A stretch of DNA of 63,158 nt from Acidobacteriota bacterium (GCA_021794095.1 JAJYRN010000016.1:1-63158), one strand, 5' to 3'; positions 44,016 through 53,145 are shown, numbered from the stretch's first letter. The notes: generated from the sequence alone by a model not told the origin. A program made the numbers and translations.

Positions 44016-44309
44016 ATGGCGGATCTGGGCAAGAAATTCACCTGCTACCAATGCGCGACGAAGTTCTACGACTTCGGCAAGCCGGAGGCACTCTGTCCCA
44101 AATGCGGGGCCAACCAGAAGAGCGCCCCCGCCAAACCCAAGGCCCAGAAGCGGGAAAAGGTCGCCCACGTCATCGAGGACGACTTCACCCCCGAGGCCGA
44201 AACGGAGAACCTCGACGAGGCTTTCACGGAAAGCGGTGTTCCCATCGAGCGGGGGCGTGGGGAAGGCTACGACCCGGGCGATCTCCGCATGGACGACTAC
44301 GACGAGTAG
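44016..44309 (+). CDS. FYDLN-acid domain-like zinc-ribbon protein
   Basis: The 97-residue protein has an N-terminal zinc ribbon (KKFTCYQCATKFYDFGKPEALCPKCGA, Cys pairs CxxC) that resembles the FYDLN-acid family (TIGR02300). The C-terminal half is acidic (EDDFTPEAETENLDEAF ... DDYDE). The family has no assigned function. The ATG at 44016 is preferred over an upstream alternative start. It precedes the adenosine deaminase homologue by 57 bases. Confidence 0.8.
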   Translation: MADLGKKFTCYQCATKFYDFGKPEALCPKCGANQKSAPAKPKAQKREKVAHVIEDDFTPEAETENLDEAFTESGVPIERGRGEGYDPGDLRMDDYDE

Positions 44310-44366
44310 AGCGGACTTCCCCGGCCCGCGGAGCGAAGGCCCAGCGCGGGTGGGCATAATGTCCGA

Positions 44367-45299
44367 GTGATCCCGGCCCCCGATCTTCCCCTCATTGATC
44401 GCCACACCCACCTTGAGGGCGCCCTCGATCCGGACTGGGTGTGCGGCGAGGCGGAACGCCGGCGGCTGGCCCTGCCAGCGTCCCTTGAGGCCCTGTGGAA
44501 CGGAGCGGCGCTGCCTTTCCAGAGCTTCATCGAAGCCTTCCTCTTCGGCGCCTCTCTCCTCGACAGCCGTGAAGCCGTCCGGCAGGCGGCGCTGGCCGTG
44601 GCCCGGCGCACCCTGGCCGCCGGGGCCACAGGCGTGGATCTCTGGGTGTCCCCCCATTTCCTCGTGGTCTACCGGGGCCAGATCAGCCTCGAGAACCTCT
44701 GGCGCGGCCTGGATGACGGGCTGGCGGAGGCCCGGGCTCTCGGTCTGCGGAGCAGCGTCGTGGTGGATGCCGTCAACCACTTCGGCCCGAAGCACGGCCA
44801 CGCGGTCTTGGACCTCGTGCTGCCAGAACGGCCCGCCTTCCTGAAGGGCTTCTCCACCGGCGGCCTGGAAGGCACCCCCTTCCGCGAGTGGGCCCCGGTC
44901 TTCGCCCGCGCCCGTGCCGCGGGGTTGCGCCTGGCCGCCCATGCCGGAGAGAACGGACCCGGCTCGAACGTGCGCGAGGCGATTCTGGAAGCCGGCGTGG
45001 AGCGCATTGTCCACGGCCTTCGGGCCGATGACGCGACCCTGGCCCTCCTGGCCGAACGGCGCATTCCCGTGGATGTCTGCCCCCGCTCCAACGCTGGCCT
45101 CGCCGCCGATGTCCAGCCCCATCCCCTGCCGCGCATGCTGAAGGCCGGCGTGCGCTGTGCCCTTGGCACCGACGATCCCGGCGTCCTGCCCTGCGACCTC
45201 GCCTCCGAGCGGGAAGCCGCCCGGGCCATGGGCCTGGAAGAAGCCGACCTGACCCTCCTGGACCGCCACGGGGCCGAGGACGCCTGGTGCCTAGCCTGA
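44367..45299 (+). CDS. Adenosine deaminase family protein
   Basis: The 310-residue protein is an amidohydrolase of the adenosine/AMP deaminase type. It has the N-terminal metal motif DRHTHLEGAL, the middle AAHAGENG, HGLRADD and the late ALGTDDPGVL. These match the ADA zinc and catalytic residues. Adenine deaminase or aminofutalosine-type deaminase activity is also possible. The start is GTG 44367. A CATAAT box (44355-44360) lies only 6 bases upstream, so the mRNA may be leaderless. A dual-hairpin element begins at its stop. Confidence 0.82.
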   Translation: MIPAPDLPLIDRHTHLEGALDPDWVCGEAERRRLALPASLEALWNGAALPFQSFIEAFLFGASLLDSREAVRQAALAVARRTLAAGATGVDLWVSPHFLVVYRGQISLENLWRGLDDGLAEARALGLRSSVVVDAVNHFGPKHGHAVLDLVLPERPAFLKGFSTGGLEGTPFREWAPVFARARAAGLRLAAHAGENGPGSNVREAILEAGVERIVHGLRADDATLALLAERRIPVDVCPRSNAGLAADVQPHPLPRMLKAGVRCALGTDDPGVLPCDLASEREAARAMGLEEADLTLLDRHGAEDAWCLA

Positions 45300-45399
45300 A
45301 CGAAGGGGACCGCCCGCGCCCTCCAGGCGCTCTGCGTCCCCCTCGTGCTCCCCACATGGTGTTCAGGCTAAGCCTGATCACCATGTCTGGCCTAAACTC
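45297..45399 (+). repeat. Divergent dual-hairpin element after the deaminase gene
   Basis: It begins at the stop codon (TGAACGAAGGGGAC), has a hairpin capped by GCGCC-CTCCA-GGCGC, then CCCCAC, then a 12-of-13-bp hairpin ATGGTGTTCAGGC-TAA-GCCTGATCACCAT, and GTCTG. Nearly every stem base differs from the other copies while the pairing is kept. Confidence 0.85.
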
Positions 45400-45467
45400 C
45401 ATGGCGGATCCGGACGCCCCAAGCCCACCCAGCCAACCCGGGGGTCGAAGCCCGGAAGACTTCCAGC

Positions 45468-45473
45468 TAGACT
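45468..45473 (+). promoter_or_regulatory. Putative -10 box before the tRNA pair
   Basis: TAGACT lies 16 bases before tRNA-Arg. The -35 region (45445-45450) is a weak match. It may serve both tRNAs and the tig operon. Confidence 0.4.
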
Positions 45474-45488
45474 AGGGGGTTCCGGTGC

Positions 45489-45565
45489 GCGCCCATAGCT
45501 CAGTTGGATAGAGCATCAGGCTTCGAACCTGAGGGTCGGGCGTTCGAGTCGCTCTGGGCGCACCA
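45489..45565 (+). tRNA. tRNA-Arg (anticodon UCG)
   Basis: Acceptor stem GCGCCCA/TGGGCGC, D-arm GCTC..GAGC, anticodon loop CTTCGAA (UCG) and T-loop TTCGAGTC form a class I tRNA. CCA is encoded. Confidence 0.95.
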
Positions 45566-45588
45566 CTGGCATGACAATTAGGCACCCC

Positions 45589-45673
45589 GCGAGCGTGGCG
45601 GAACTGGTAGACGCACTGGATTTAGGTTCCAGCGGTTCACACCATGTCGGTTCGAGTCCGACCGTTCGCACCA
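45589..45673 (+). tRNA. tRNA-Leu (anticodon UAG)
   Basis: The 85-base sequence has acceptor stem GCGAGCG/CGTTCGC, an anticodon stem CTGGA/TCCAG with loop TTTAGGT (UAG), a long class II variable arm and the T-loop TTCGAGTC. CCA is encoded. It sits 23 bases after tRNA-Arg. Confidence 0.95.
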
Positions 45674-45746
45674 CCGTCTGAATCGCCTGCGGCGATCCAT
45701 GCGCGAGCCAGCAAGGCAGCACCCGAACTGAAACCACGGAGCCTCC

Positions 45747-47279
45747 ATGCCCACCACACTCCACCAGCAGTCCCCCACCCGCATGGCGGTCGAAGTGACC
45801 GTGCCCGCCGCCGAGGTAAGCGCCGCCTTCAACGATGTGGTGGCCAAGATCGCCCCCAAGGTCCGCATCCCGGGCTTCCGGGCCGGCAAGGCTCCGCGGA
45901 ATGTCCTGATGCAGCGCTATGCCCGGGAGATCCACTCTGACGTGGCCGAGCAGCTGGTGGACCGCCACTTCTGGAAGGCCGCCCAGGAGGCCGGCGCCCA
46001 GCCCATTTCCCGCCCGGCACTCGAGAAGCTGGATCTCAAGGAGGGGACGGATGCCGTCTTCCGTGCCCAGTTCGACGTGGCCCCGGAGGTGCAGCTGCCG
46101 GACTACAAGACCCTGCAGCTCACCAAGCGGAAGCGGATGATTGACGAGGCCGCCATTGAGGAGCACCTGGAAAACCTCCGCCAGCGCGCCACCAAGCTGA
46201 TTCCGGTGGACGGCCCCGCGGCCGAGGGTCTGGTCGTGACCTGCGACATTCGCGTGAAGCCCCAGGGCCTCAAGGCCCAGAGCTACGCGGATCAGGTCAT
46301 CCAACTCGAGGCGGGGCGGCCCTTCGACGCGCAGCTGCTGGGGCTGACGGCCGAGGCCAAGAAGAGCTTCTCCCTGGTCCACCCGGAGGATGACCCGAAC
46401 CGGGCTTTGGCCGGCAAGACCCTGGCCTACGATGTGACCGTCAAGGATGTCCGCCGAAAGGAGACGCCCGAGCTCAACGACGAGTTCGCCAAGGACATGG
46501 GCGACTTCGAGACCCTGGAAGCCCTCCGCGCCGCGATCCGCAAGGATCTGGAAGAGGCCGCCGAACGTGATGCGGCCAGCCGCCTTCAGGCCACCCTGCT
46601 GGACAGCCTGCTGGAGGCCGCTCCCTTCGAAGTGCCCCGCACCATGGTCGCCCTTCAACTGGATGACTACTGCCAGGAGTTCGCCCAGTCCGTGGCCCGC
46701 GAAGGCCTGGACCCCAAGAAGGTGAACTGGGAAGCCTACCGGCGCCACCGCCTCAACGATGCAGAGCGCGCGGTGCGCAGCGGCTACCTCCTGCAGGCCA
46801 TTGGCAACGCCGAGGACATCCAGGTTTCGGACGATGAGATTGATGCCGACATCCGCGAATACATGGAGGAGAACAAGATCCAGCAGCCCTTCGCGCCGTT
46901 CAAGGCCGAGTTGGAGCGCCGCGGGACCACCACGGAAATCAAGGGCCGCATCCGCACCGACAAGATCTTCGAGCGCCTGCTGGCCGCCATCACCATCACC
47001 GAGGAAGTCCTGGACAGGGCCGCGTTCGAGGAGCTGCTGGAGCTGGAGCGCCGCCGGGAGGCTGGCCTCCCGGTGAACCGTTTCGACGCCGGCGGCCTGG
47101 AAGGCGGCGAGCTGGAGGCCCAGGAAGGCGGGGAGCCGGCGGCGGTGGCGCCGGCGGGCCATGTCCACGGCCCAGACTGCGACCACGATCACGGCACCCC
47201 CGAAGCCGCCGCGGCGGAACCCGCCGAGTCCCCTGCCCCGGCAAAACCCCGGGCCAAGAAAACCGCTGCCAAGAAGTAG
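45747..47279 (+). CDS. tig: Trigger factor with an extended His/Ala/Lys tail
   Basis: Trigger factor is the ribosome-bound chaperone and prolyl isomerase. The 510-residue protein has the ribosome-docking signature GFRAGKAPRNVLMQRY, an FKBP-like PPIase domain (residues ~150-245) and the C-terminal chaperone arms. It is about 70 residues longer than usual: after ~440 comes a glycine/alanine segment, a histidine cluster (GHVHGPDCDHDHG) and a Lys/Ala tail (AKPRAKKTAAKK). The tail could bind metal. clpP follows 60 bases downstream. Confidence 0.93.
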   Translation: MPTTLHQQSPTRMAVEVTVPAAEVSAAFNDVVAKIAPKVRIPGFRAGKAPRNVLMQRYAREIHSDVAEQLVDRHFWKAAQEAGAQPISRPALEKLDLKEGTDAVFRAQFDVAPEVQLPDYKTLQLTKRKRMIDEAAIEEHLENLRQRATKLIPVDGPAAEGLVVTCDIRVKPQGLKAQSYADQVIQLEAGRPFDAQLLGLTAEAKKSFSLVHPEDDPNRALAGKTLAYDVTVKDVRRKETPELNDEFAKDMGDFETLEALRAAIRKDLEEAAERDAASRLQATLLDSLLEAAPFEVPRTMVALQLDDYCQEFAQSVAREGLDPKKVNWEAYRRHRLNDAERAVRSGYLLQAIGNAEDIQVSDDEIDADIREYMEENKIQQPFAPFKAELERRGTTTEIKGRIRTDKIFERLLAAITITEEVLDRAAFEELLELERRREAGLPVNRFDAGGLEGGELEAQEGGEPAAVAPAGHVHGPDCDHDHGTPEAAAAEPAESPAPAKPRAKKTAAKK

Positions 47280-47339
47280 GCGGCACGCGCCGGCGAAGGG
47301 CCGCCCCTTTGCTATCCTGATCACCCCGCAGGAGGGCCC

Positions 47340-47936
47340 ATGCCCAGCAGCTACTATCCCCCGATCGTCATCGAGCAGACGCCCCGCGGCGAGCGCAGCT
47401 ACGACATCTACTCCCGCCTGCTCAAGGACAACATCATCTTCCTGGGCACGGCCATTGACGACAATGTCGCCAACGCGGTTGTGGCGCAGATGCTCTTCCT
47501 GGAGAGCGAGGATCCGGACAAGGACATCCAGATCTACGTCAACAGCCCCGGCGGCAGTGTCACCGCCGGCCTGGCCATCTACGACACCATGCAGTTCGTG
47601 AAGAACGACATCGTCACCTACTGCGTGGGACAGGCCGCGAGCATGGGCGCCCTGCTGCTCTGCGCCGGCACCAAGGGCAAGCGGTTCAGTCTTCCCAACA
47701 GCCGCATCATGATCCACCAGCCCTCCGGCGGCGCCCAGGGCCAGGCCAGCGACATCGAGATCACCTTCAAGGAGATCCAGCGCCTCAAGGAGATGCTCTC
47801 CGAGATCATCTCCAAGCACACCAGCCAGCCCCTGAAGAAGCTCATGAAGGACATGGACCGCGACTACTTCATGAGCCCCGAGGAGGCCCTCCAGTACGGC
47901 CTCGTGGACAAGGTCCTCTCCGAACGGCCCCTGTGA
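47340..47936 (+). CDS. clpP: ATP-dependent Clp protease proteolytic subunit
   Basis: ClpP forms the double-ring peptidase chamber used by ClpX/ClpA. The 198-residue protein has the catalytic triad in [11 protein letters not shown] (Ser101), IMIHQPSGG (His126) and DMDRDYFM (Asp175), and begins [34 protein letters not shown]-type site precedes the ATG. The usual neighbour clpX is absent; hisC overlaps by one base, so the gene order tig-clpP-hisC-recQ is unusual. Confidence 0.97.
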   Translation: MPSSYYPPIVIEQTPRGERSYDIYSRLLKDNIIFLGTAIDDNVANAVVAQMLFLESEDPDKDIQIYVNSPGGSVTAGLAIYDTMQFVKNDIVTYCVGQAASMGALLLCAGTKGKRFSLPNSRIMIHQPSGGAQGQASDIEITFKEIQRLKEMLSEIISKHTSQPLKKLMKDMDRDYFMSPEEALQYGLVDKVLSERPL

Positions 47937-49063
47937 TGAACACCGCGCTCTCCAGCCTTCCCGCCTTCGAGCACCTGGGGCAGATTCCCCTCTATGTGCC
48001 CGGCAAGCCCATCCAGGAAGTCCAGCGGGAACTGGGCCTCACCCGCATCGTCAAGCTGGCTTCCAACGAGAACCCCTGGGGCCCCACGGAAGCGGTGAAA
48101 GCGCGGGTGGCCGCTGCTGTGGCGGGCACGGACGTGGAGGGGCTCGGTCTCTATCCCGTCAGTGACGGATGGTACCTGCGCCAACGCATTGCCCAGCGGA
48201 AGGGCCTCACGCCGGACCGGGTGATCCTCGGCAATGGCAGCAGCGAAATCCTGGAGATGGTGGCCAAGGCCGCCTTCCTCGACGGCGGTAGCGCGGTCAT
48301 CCCCAAGCACAGCTTCGCGATCTACGGCATCGCCACCCAGACCGCCGGCGGGCGGGTCATCGAGTCCCGCGCCAGCGCCACGGAACTCGATGCCGATGAC
48401 ATCCTCCGCTGTGTCGCGCCCGACACGCGGCTGGTGTACCTGGGGCATCCCAACAACCCCACGGGCATCCGCCTGGAGCGCGCGGCCGTGGAACGCCTCG
48501 TGCGCGGCCTGCGCGAAGACATCATCCTGGTGGTGGACCAGGCCTATGCGGAGTACGAGGATCCCGCCGAATACCCGGACGCCGCCGCCTACCTGGACGA
48601 GCGCCCGAACCTGCTCGTCCTCCACACCTTCTCCAAGATCCACTGCCTGGCGGGCATGCGGATGGGCTACGGGATGGGTTCCCGCGAGATCATGCAGTAC
48701 CTGGAGCGGGTCCGGAGCCCCTTCAACACCAACCACCTCGCCCAGGTGGCCGCGGAAACCGCCGTGCAGGATCTGGCGTTCGAGGCCTTCTCCCGCCAGA
48801 AGAACCGCGAGGCCCGCGCCGCGTTCGTGGCCGAGGCCGCGAAGCACCGCTGCCGCCTGTCGGGAACCAGCGGAAACTTCATCCTGCTGGAAAGCGCCTT
48901 CCCCGCCGCCGAGCTGTTCCAGGAACTGCTCAAGCGCGGCGTCATCGTCCGTCCCATGCAGGGCTACGGGCTCCCGAACCACATCCGCATCTCTTTCGGC
49001 AAGCCCGAGGAGATGGAGGCCTTCTGGAGGGCCGCCGCGCCCCTGCTGGACGGCGGCTGCTGA
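47936..49063 (+). CDS. hisC: Histidinol-phosphate aminotransferase
   Basis: HisC converts imidazole-acetol phosphate to histidinol phosphate with PLP. The 375-residue protein has KLASNENPWGPTEAV, LGNGSSEILEMVAKAAF, HPNNPTGIRLE, VVDQAYAEYED and the PLP-lysine region HTFSKIHCLAGMRMGYG. A role on aromatic amino acids is possible because many HisC-like enzymes are broad. No other his genes are adjacent. The ATG overlaps the clpP stop (TGATG); recQ follows at once. Confidence 0.9.
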   Translation: MNTALSSLPAFEHLGQIPLYVPGKPIQEVQRELGLTRIVKLASNENPWGPTEAVKARVAAAVAGTDVEGLGLYPVSDGWYLRQRIAQRKGLTPDRVILGNGSSEILEMVAKAAFLDGGSAVIPKHSFAIYGIATQTAGGRVIESRASATELDADDILRCVAPDTRLVYLGHPNNPTGIRLERAAVERLVRGLREDIILVVDQAYAEYEDPAEYPDAAAYLDERPNLLVLHTFSKIHCLAGMRMGYGMGSREIMQYLERVRSPFNTNHLAQVAAETAVQDLAFEAFSRQKNREARAAFVAEAAKHRCRLSGTSGNFILLESAFPAAELFQELLKRGVIVRPMQGYGLPNHIRISFGKPEEMEAFWRAAAPLLDGGC

Positions 49064-50752
49064 TTGGGGCCGATCGCCGACGAGATCGGACGCCTGCGCG
49101 CCCTGCTCGCGCAAGGCGCGAGGGCCGCGTGCCGCGAGGGCCTGGAGCGCCTGCGCGCCCGCTACAAGATTGAATCATCGGCCTTCCCTCCGGCCGCCAT
49201 CGAGGCCCTGAAGGCCCTGGCCTCCGAGCTGGAGGCCACCCCGGACCTGCGTGCCGCCCTGAAGGCCACCTTCGGCTACGCCGATTTCCGCCCCGGCCAG
49301 CGGGAGATCATCGAAGCCATCCTCGCGGGACGCGATGTGCTGGGCGTCATGCCCACCGGCGCCGGCAAGTCCCTCACCTACCAGCTGCCCGCGCGCCTGC
49401 TGGGCGGCGTGACCCTGGTGGTGTCGCCCCTCATCGCCTTGATGAAGGATCAGGTGGATGCCCTCACGGAGGCCGGCCTCCGGGCGACGTTCCTGAATTC
49501 CAGCCTGGCTCCAGAGGCCCGGCGCGAGCGCATCCGCGCCCTCATGAATGGCGAGATCGAGCTGGTCTATGCCGCGCCGGAGGGCCTCGATCTCTACCTG
49601 GCCGACCTGCTGCGCGAGGTGGACCTCCGCCTCATCGCCGTGGATGAAGCCCACTGCATCAGCCACTGGGGCCACGATTTCCGCCCGGCCTACCGGACCC
49701 TCGCAGGCCTGAAGCGCCGCTTCCCTGGTGTTCCCGTGCTGGCCCTCACGGCCACCGCCACCCCCGAGGTGCGCCTCGACATCGCCGAGCAGCTGGAGAT
49801 GCGTTCGCCCCTGGAGGTGAAAGGTTCCTTCTTCCGCGCCAATCTCCGCATCAGCGCCTACCGCAAGGGCGACGAGGGCCAGCCGCCCGTGCGAGAGGCC
49901 CTGCTCCGGCTGGCGCTGGCGCGGCGCGGCGAAAGCGGCATCATCTATTGCCTGTCGCGGAAATCCGTGGAGGCCACGGCGGCCTACCTCTCCGAGCGCG
50001 GCCTGCGGGCTGCGGCCTATCATGCGGGCCTGGACGCGGAGACGCGCAGTCGCGCCCAGGACGCCTTCCAGCGGGATGACGTGGATGTCATCGTCGCCAC
50101 GGTCGCCTTCGGCATGGGCATTGACAAGAGCAACATCCGCTACGTCATCCACCGCGACCTGCCCAAGAGCATCGAGGGCTGGTACCAGGAAATCGGCCGC
50201 GCCGGGCGCGATGGCGCCAATTCCGACTGCATACTCTTCTATGGCTGGGGGGACGTGCTCAGCTACGACCGGTTTACGGATGGGCTGGAGCCCGCCCTGG
50301 CCCAGGCTCAGCAGCGCCAGACCCGTGATCTGTTCCGACTGGCGGAATCGGCGCGCTGCCGTCACCAGGCCCTGCTGGCCCATCTCGGCGAACGCATGGC
50401 CCCCTGCGGAGGCTCCTGCGACATCTGCGCGGGCCTGGATCCCCTGGCTTCCGCTGCGCCGGTTCCGCGCGGGCAGCGTGGTTCTCCGCGGGGCGAGCGC
50501 CCCCCGGTGCCGCCGGGCCCGGTGGAAGGGGAGGCGGCCCTCTATGCCGAGCTGAAAGCCCTGCGCAAGCGTCTGGCCGATGCTCGCGGCGTGCCCGCCT
50601 ACGTGGTGTTCAACGATGCCACCCTCCAACAGATGGCCCGGTTCCGGCCCGCTTCCGAAGCGGAATTCCTCGCCCTCAGCGGCGTCGGTCCAAAGAAGCT
50701 GATCGAGTACGGAAGCGCCTTCCTCACCCTGCTTCGCGAGCACGGGGACTGA
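49064..50752 (+). CDS. recQ: RecQ-family helicase lacking the winged-helix domain
   Basis: RecQ unwinds DNA 3'-5' during recombination and repair. The 562-residue protein has the helicase core motifs [31 protein letters not shown] and IGRAGRDG. A zinc-cysteine region follows ([25 protein letters not shown]). The RQC winged helix that normally comes next is missing; a short linker goes directly to an HRDC domain ([31 protein letters not shown]). An extra ~65-residue N-terminus is present. The start is TTG 49064, overlapping the hisC stop. Confidence 0.9.
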   Translation: MGPIADEIGRLRALLAQGARAACREGLERLRARYKIESSAFPPAAIEALKALASELEATPDLRAALKATFGYADFRPGQREIIEAILAGRDVLGVMPTGAGKSLTYQLPARLLGGVTLVVSPLIALMKDQVDALTEAGLRATFLNSSLAPEARRERIRALMNGEIELVYAAPEGLDLYLADLLREVDLRLIAVDEAHCISHWGHDFRPAYRTLAGLKRRFPGVPVLALTATATPEVRLDIAEQLEMRSPLEVKGSFFRANLRISAYRKGDEGQPPVREALLRLALARRGESGIIYCLSRKSVEATAAYLSERGLRAAAYHAGLDAETRSRAQDAFQRDDVDVIVATVAFGMGIDKSNIRYVIHRDLPKSIEGWYQEIGRAGRDGANSDCILFYGWGDVLSYDRFTDGLEPALAQAQQRQTRDLFRLAESARCRHQALLAHLGERMAPCGGSCDICAGLDPLASAAPVPRGQRGSPRGERPPVPPGPVEGEAALYAELKALRKRLADARGVPAYVVFNDATLQQMARFRPASEAEFLALSGVGPKKLIEYGSAFLTLLREHGD

Positions 50753-50913
50753 GGCGATTTCGGTCACATTTCAACCGCGCAGCCCGCGCCAGGTCTGCAT
50801 TTCCGGATCCAAGCGGATCTCCGGGTCTTGTGGGCTCCCCCCGGGACCATTAAGGTTGGAATGTATTTCGTACCCAGGCATCTTCTGTCTGGACAACCTT
50901 CAGAGGTGATCGC

Positions 50914-52368
50914 ATGACGTTCGGAGAACGCTCCCGCGAAGCGGGACGCATGTTGTTCTACGCAGGGAAGAACTGGATCACGATCCTGGGCTTCCTCCTC
51001 ACCACCGGCACCGGCGTGAGCATGATCATCTTCTGGGGTCAGGAGCTGGTGAGCTCCCGGCCCATCCATCCCTACGCCGGGATCCTGCTCTTCGTCATGC
51101 TTCCTGGTCTCTTCGTGGCAGGCCTGCTGCTCATGCCCCTGGGCATCGTCCTGCGGCGCCGCAAGCTCAAGCACGCCGGCACCCTGCCCACCATCTATCC
51201 CCAGGTGGATTTCACCCAGCCTGCCATTCGCCACCTGCTCCTGGGCGTGGGGCTCGCCACTGCGGCCAACATCATCATCGTGGGCACCGCCAGCTTCAAG
51301 GGCGTGGAATACATGGATTCCACCCGGTTCTGCGGCCTGACCTGCCACACGGTCATGCAGCCGGAATACACGGCCTTCCTGGATTCCCCGCACTCCCGCG
51401 TGGGCTGCGCCCAGTGCCACATCGGCCCCGGCGCCAGCTGGTTCGTGAAATCCAAGCTCTCCGGCACCCGGCAGCTCTTCGCGGTGCTCTTCAAGACCTA
51501 CCACCGGCCCATCGAGGATCCCGTCAAGAACCTCCGCCCGGCCCGGGAAACCTGCGAGCAGTGCCACTGGCCCAACAAATTCACCAACGACAAGCTCTAC
51601 ATCCACACCAAGTACGCGGATGACGAGGCCAACACGCCCTCCACGTCCGTCCTCCTGGTGAAGATCGGCGGCAACACCGCCCTGGGTCAGGTGGGCATCC
51701 ACGGCTTCCACATGGCGGCCGGCACCACCATCACCTACGTGAGCACGGACGAGCATCGCCAGGTCATCCCCGAGGTCACCTACCGCGACAAGACCGGCAA
51801 GGTCGAGGTCTTCAAGGCGGACGGATTCAATGCCATCCCAGCGGCCACCCTGGCCAAGGGCGAGACCCGCGTCATGGATTGCATTGACTGCCACAACCGG
51901 CCCACCCACGAGTTCCTGCTGCCCGATCGCGCCGTGGACAATGCCATGGGCGGCGGCGCCATCAGCCCCACCCTCCCCTACATCAAGAAGAAGGCCATCG
52001 AGGTTCTGAAGGTGAACTACCCGGACCGGAACACGGCCCGCCAGCAGATCCCCGCGGCCATCACTGCCTTCTACCAGTCCTCCTATCCTGCGGTGTACCA
52101 GCAGCACCAGGACCTCGTGGACCAGGCGGCCAAGAGCGTGCTGGCCATCTACCTGCGGAACATCTTCCCCGCCATGAGGGTCACCTGGGGCGTCCACCCG
52201 AACAACCTGGGCCACGATGACTTCCCGGGCTGCTTCCGCTGCCACGATGGCAGCCACACCTCCGCGGACGGCACGACGATCCCGGCGGACTGCGATACCT
52301 GCCATGTGCTGCTGGCCCAGGACGAGAAGGATCCCAAGATCCTCAAGGAACTGGATCTGGCCAAGTAG
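50914..52368 (+). CDS. Inner-membrane NapC/NirT-related multiheme cytochrome c
   Basis: The 484-residue protein has three membrane segments (~20-40, 55-80, 106-126) and a periplasmic multiheme domain. Heme motifs are CGLTCH (140-145, a CX3CH variant), CAQCH, CEQCH, CIDCH, CFRCH and CDTCH, so five CXXCH and one CX3CH. It resembles quinol-oxidising NapC/NirT-type inner-membrane cytochromes, like ImcH of Geobacter in overall plan, used to pass electrons to the periplasm. ImcH equivalence is only a hypothesis. No partner reductase is adjacent. A terminator follows. Confidence 0.88.
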   Translation: MTFGERSREAGRMLFYAGKNWITILGFLLTTGTGVSMIIFWGQELVSSRPIHPYAGILLFVMLPGLFVAGLLLMPLGIVLRRRKLKHAGTLPTIYPQVDFTQPAIRHLLLGVGLATAANIIIVGTASFKGVEYMDSTRFCGLTCHTVMQPEYTAFLDSPHSRVGCAQCHIGPGASWFVKSKLSGTRQLFAVLFKTYHRPIEDPVKNLRPARETCEQCHWPNKFTNDKLYIHTKYADDEANTPSTSVLLVKIGGNTALGQVGIHGFHMAAGTTITYVSTDEHRQVIPEVTYRDKTGKVEVFKADGFNAIPAATLAKGETRVMDCIDCHNRPTHEFLLPDRAVDNAMGGGAISPTLPYIKKKAIEVLKVNYPDRNTARQQIPAAITAFYQSSYPAVYQQHQDLVDQAAKSVLAIYLRNIFPAMRVTWGVHPNNLGHDDFPGCFRCHDGSHTSADGTTIPADCDTCHVLLAQDEKDPKILKELDLAK

Positions 52369-52387
52369 CCATCGTCCTTCACGGAAC

Positions 52388-52416
52388 AGGGGCGCCTGCA
52401 TCGGGCGCCCCTTTTT
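52388..52416 (+). terminator. Intrinsic terminator after the cytochrome gene
   Basis: A 9-bp stem AGGGGCGCC/GGCGCCCCT is followed by TTTTT, a strong intrinsic terminator. Confidence 0.9.
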
Positions 52417-52460
52417 CGTGCCCCGTGGACCTGAGGCGACCCTGGCTCCAGAATCGAGGC

Positions 52461-53141
52461 ATGGACCTGATGCCCGCCCGCTCCGCGACCCTGCCCTTGA
52501 TCGCCCTCGACGGGCCCAGTGGGGTGGGCAAATCCACCACCGCCCGGGGGGTGGCCCGAGCGCTCGGCTGGGACTACCTGGACACCGGCGCCATGTACCG
52601 CGCCGTGACCCTGGCGGTGACCCGCGCCGGAACCGATCCCGCGGACCAGGCGGCGCTGAATCGCGTCCTGGCGGACCTCTCCCTGGCCCTTGAGGGCTCC
52701 CGCGTCTTCCTCGCCGGTGAAGACGTGAGCGAGGCCATCCGCAGCCCGGAGGTGACCCGCGCGGTCTCCCGGGTCAGCGCCGAACCCCGGGTGCGCGAGG
52801 TCATGGTGGAGCAGCAGCGTGCCATCGGCCAGCGGGGGCGCTGGGTGGTGGACGGCCGCGACATCGGCACCGTGGTGTTCCGGGAGGCCTGCTGCAAGAT
52901 CTTTCTCACCGCCAGCCCCGAAGCCCGGGCCCATCGCCGGTACCTGGAGCTGGACGCCAAGGGCTCAGCTCCCACCTTCGAGGAGGTGCTGGCCGACCTC
53001 CAGCGCCGGGACGCGGCCGACAGCACCCGCGCCGTGGCGCCCCTGCGGAAGGCCGACGACGCGCTGGAGCTGGATTCCAGCCATCTCAGCCTGGAGGCGG
53101 TGGTGGCCCAGATCGTGGACCACCACCGCCTCCACGGTTGA
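52461..53141 (+). CDS. cmk: (d)CMP kinase
   Basis: Cmk phosphorylates CMP and dCMP. The 226-residue protein has the P-loop LDGPSGVGKSTTA, DYLDTGAMYRAVTLA, VVDGRDIGTVVF and LTASPEARAHRRY, all family hallmarks. The start is ATG 52461; an ATG three codons on (52470) is better spaced from a GAGG site. It ends 5 bases from the convergent peptidase stop. Confidence 0.95.
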   Translation: MDLMPARSATLPLIALDGPSGVGKSTTARGVARALGWDYLDTGAMYRAVTLAVTRAGTDPADQAALNRVLADLSLALEGSRVFLAGEDVSEAIRSPEVTRAVSRVSAEPRVREVMVEQQRAIGQRGRWVVDGRDIGTVVFREACCKIFLTASPEARAHRRYLELDAKGSAPTFEEVLADLQRRDAADSTRAVAPLRKADDALELDSSHLSLEAVVAQIVDHHRLHG

Positions 53142-53145
53142 CGCT

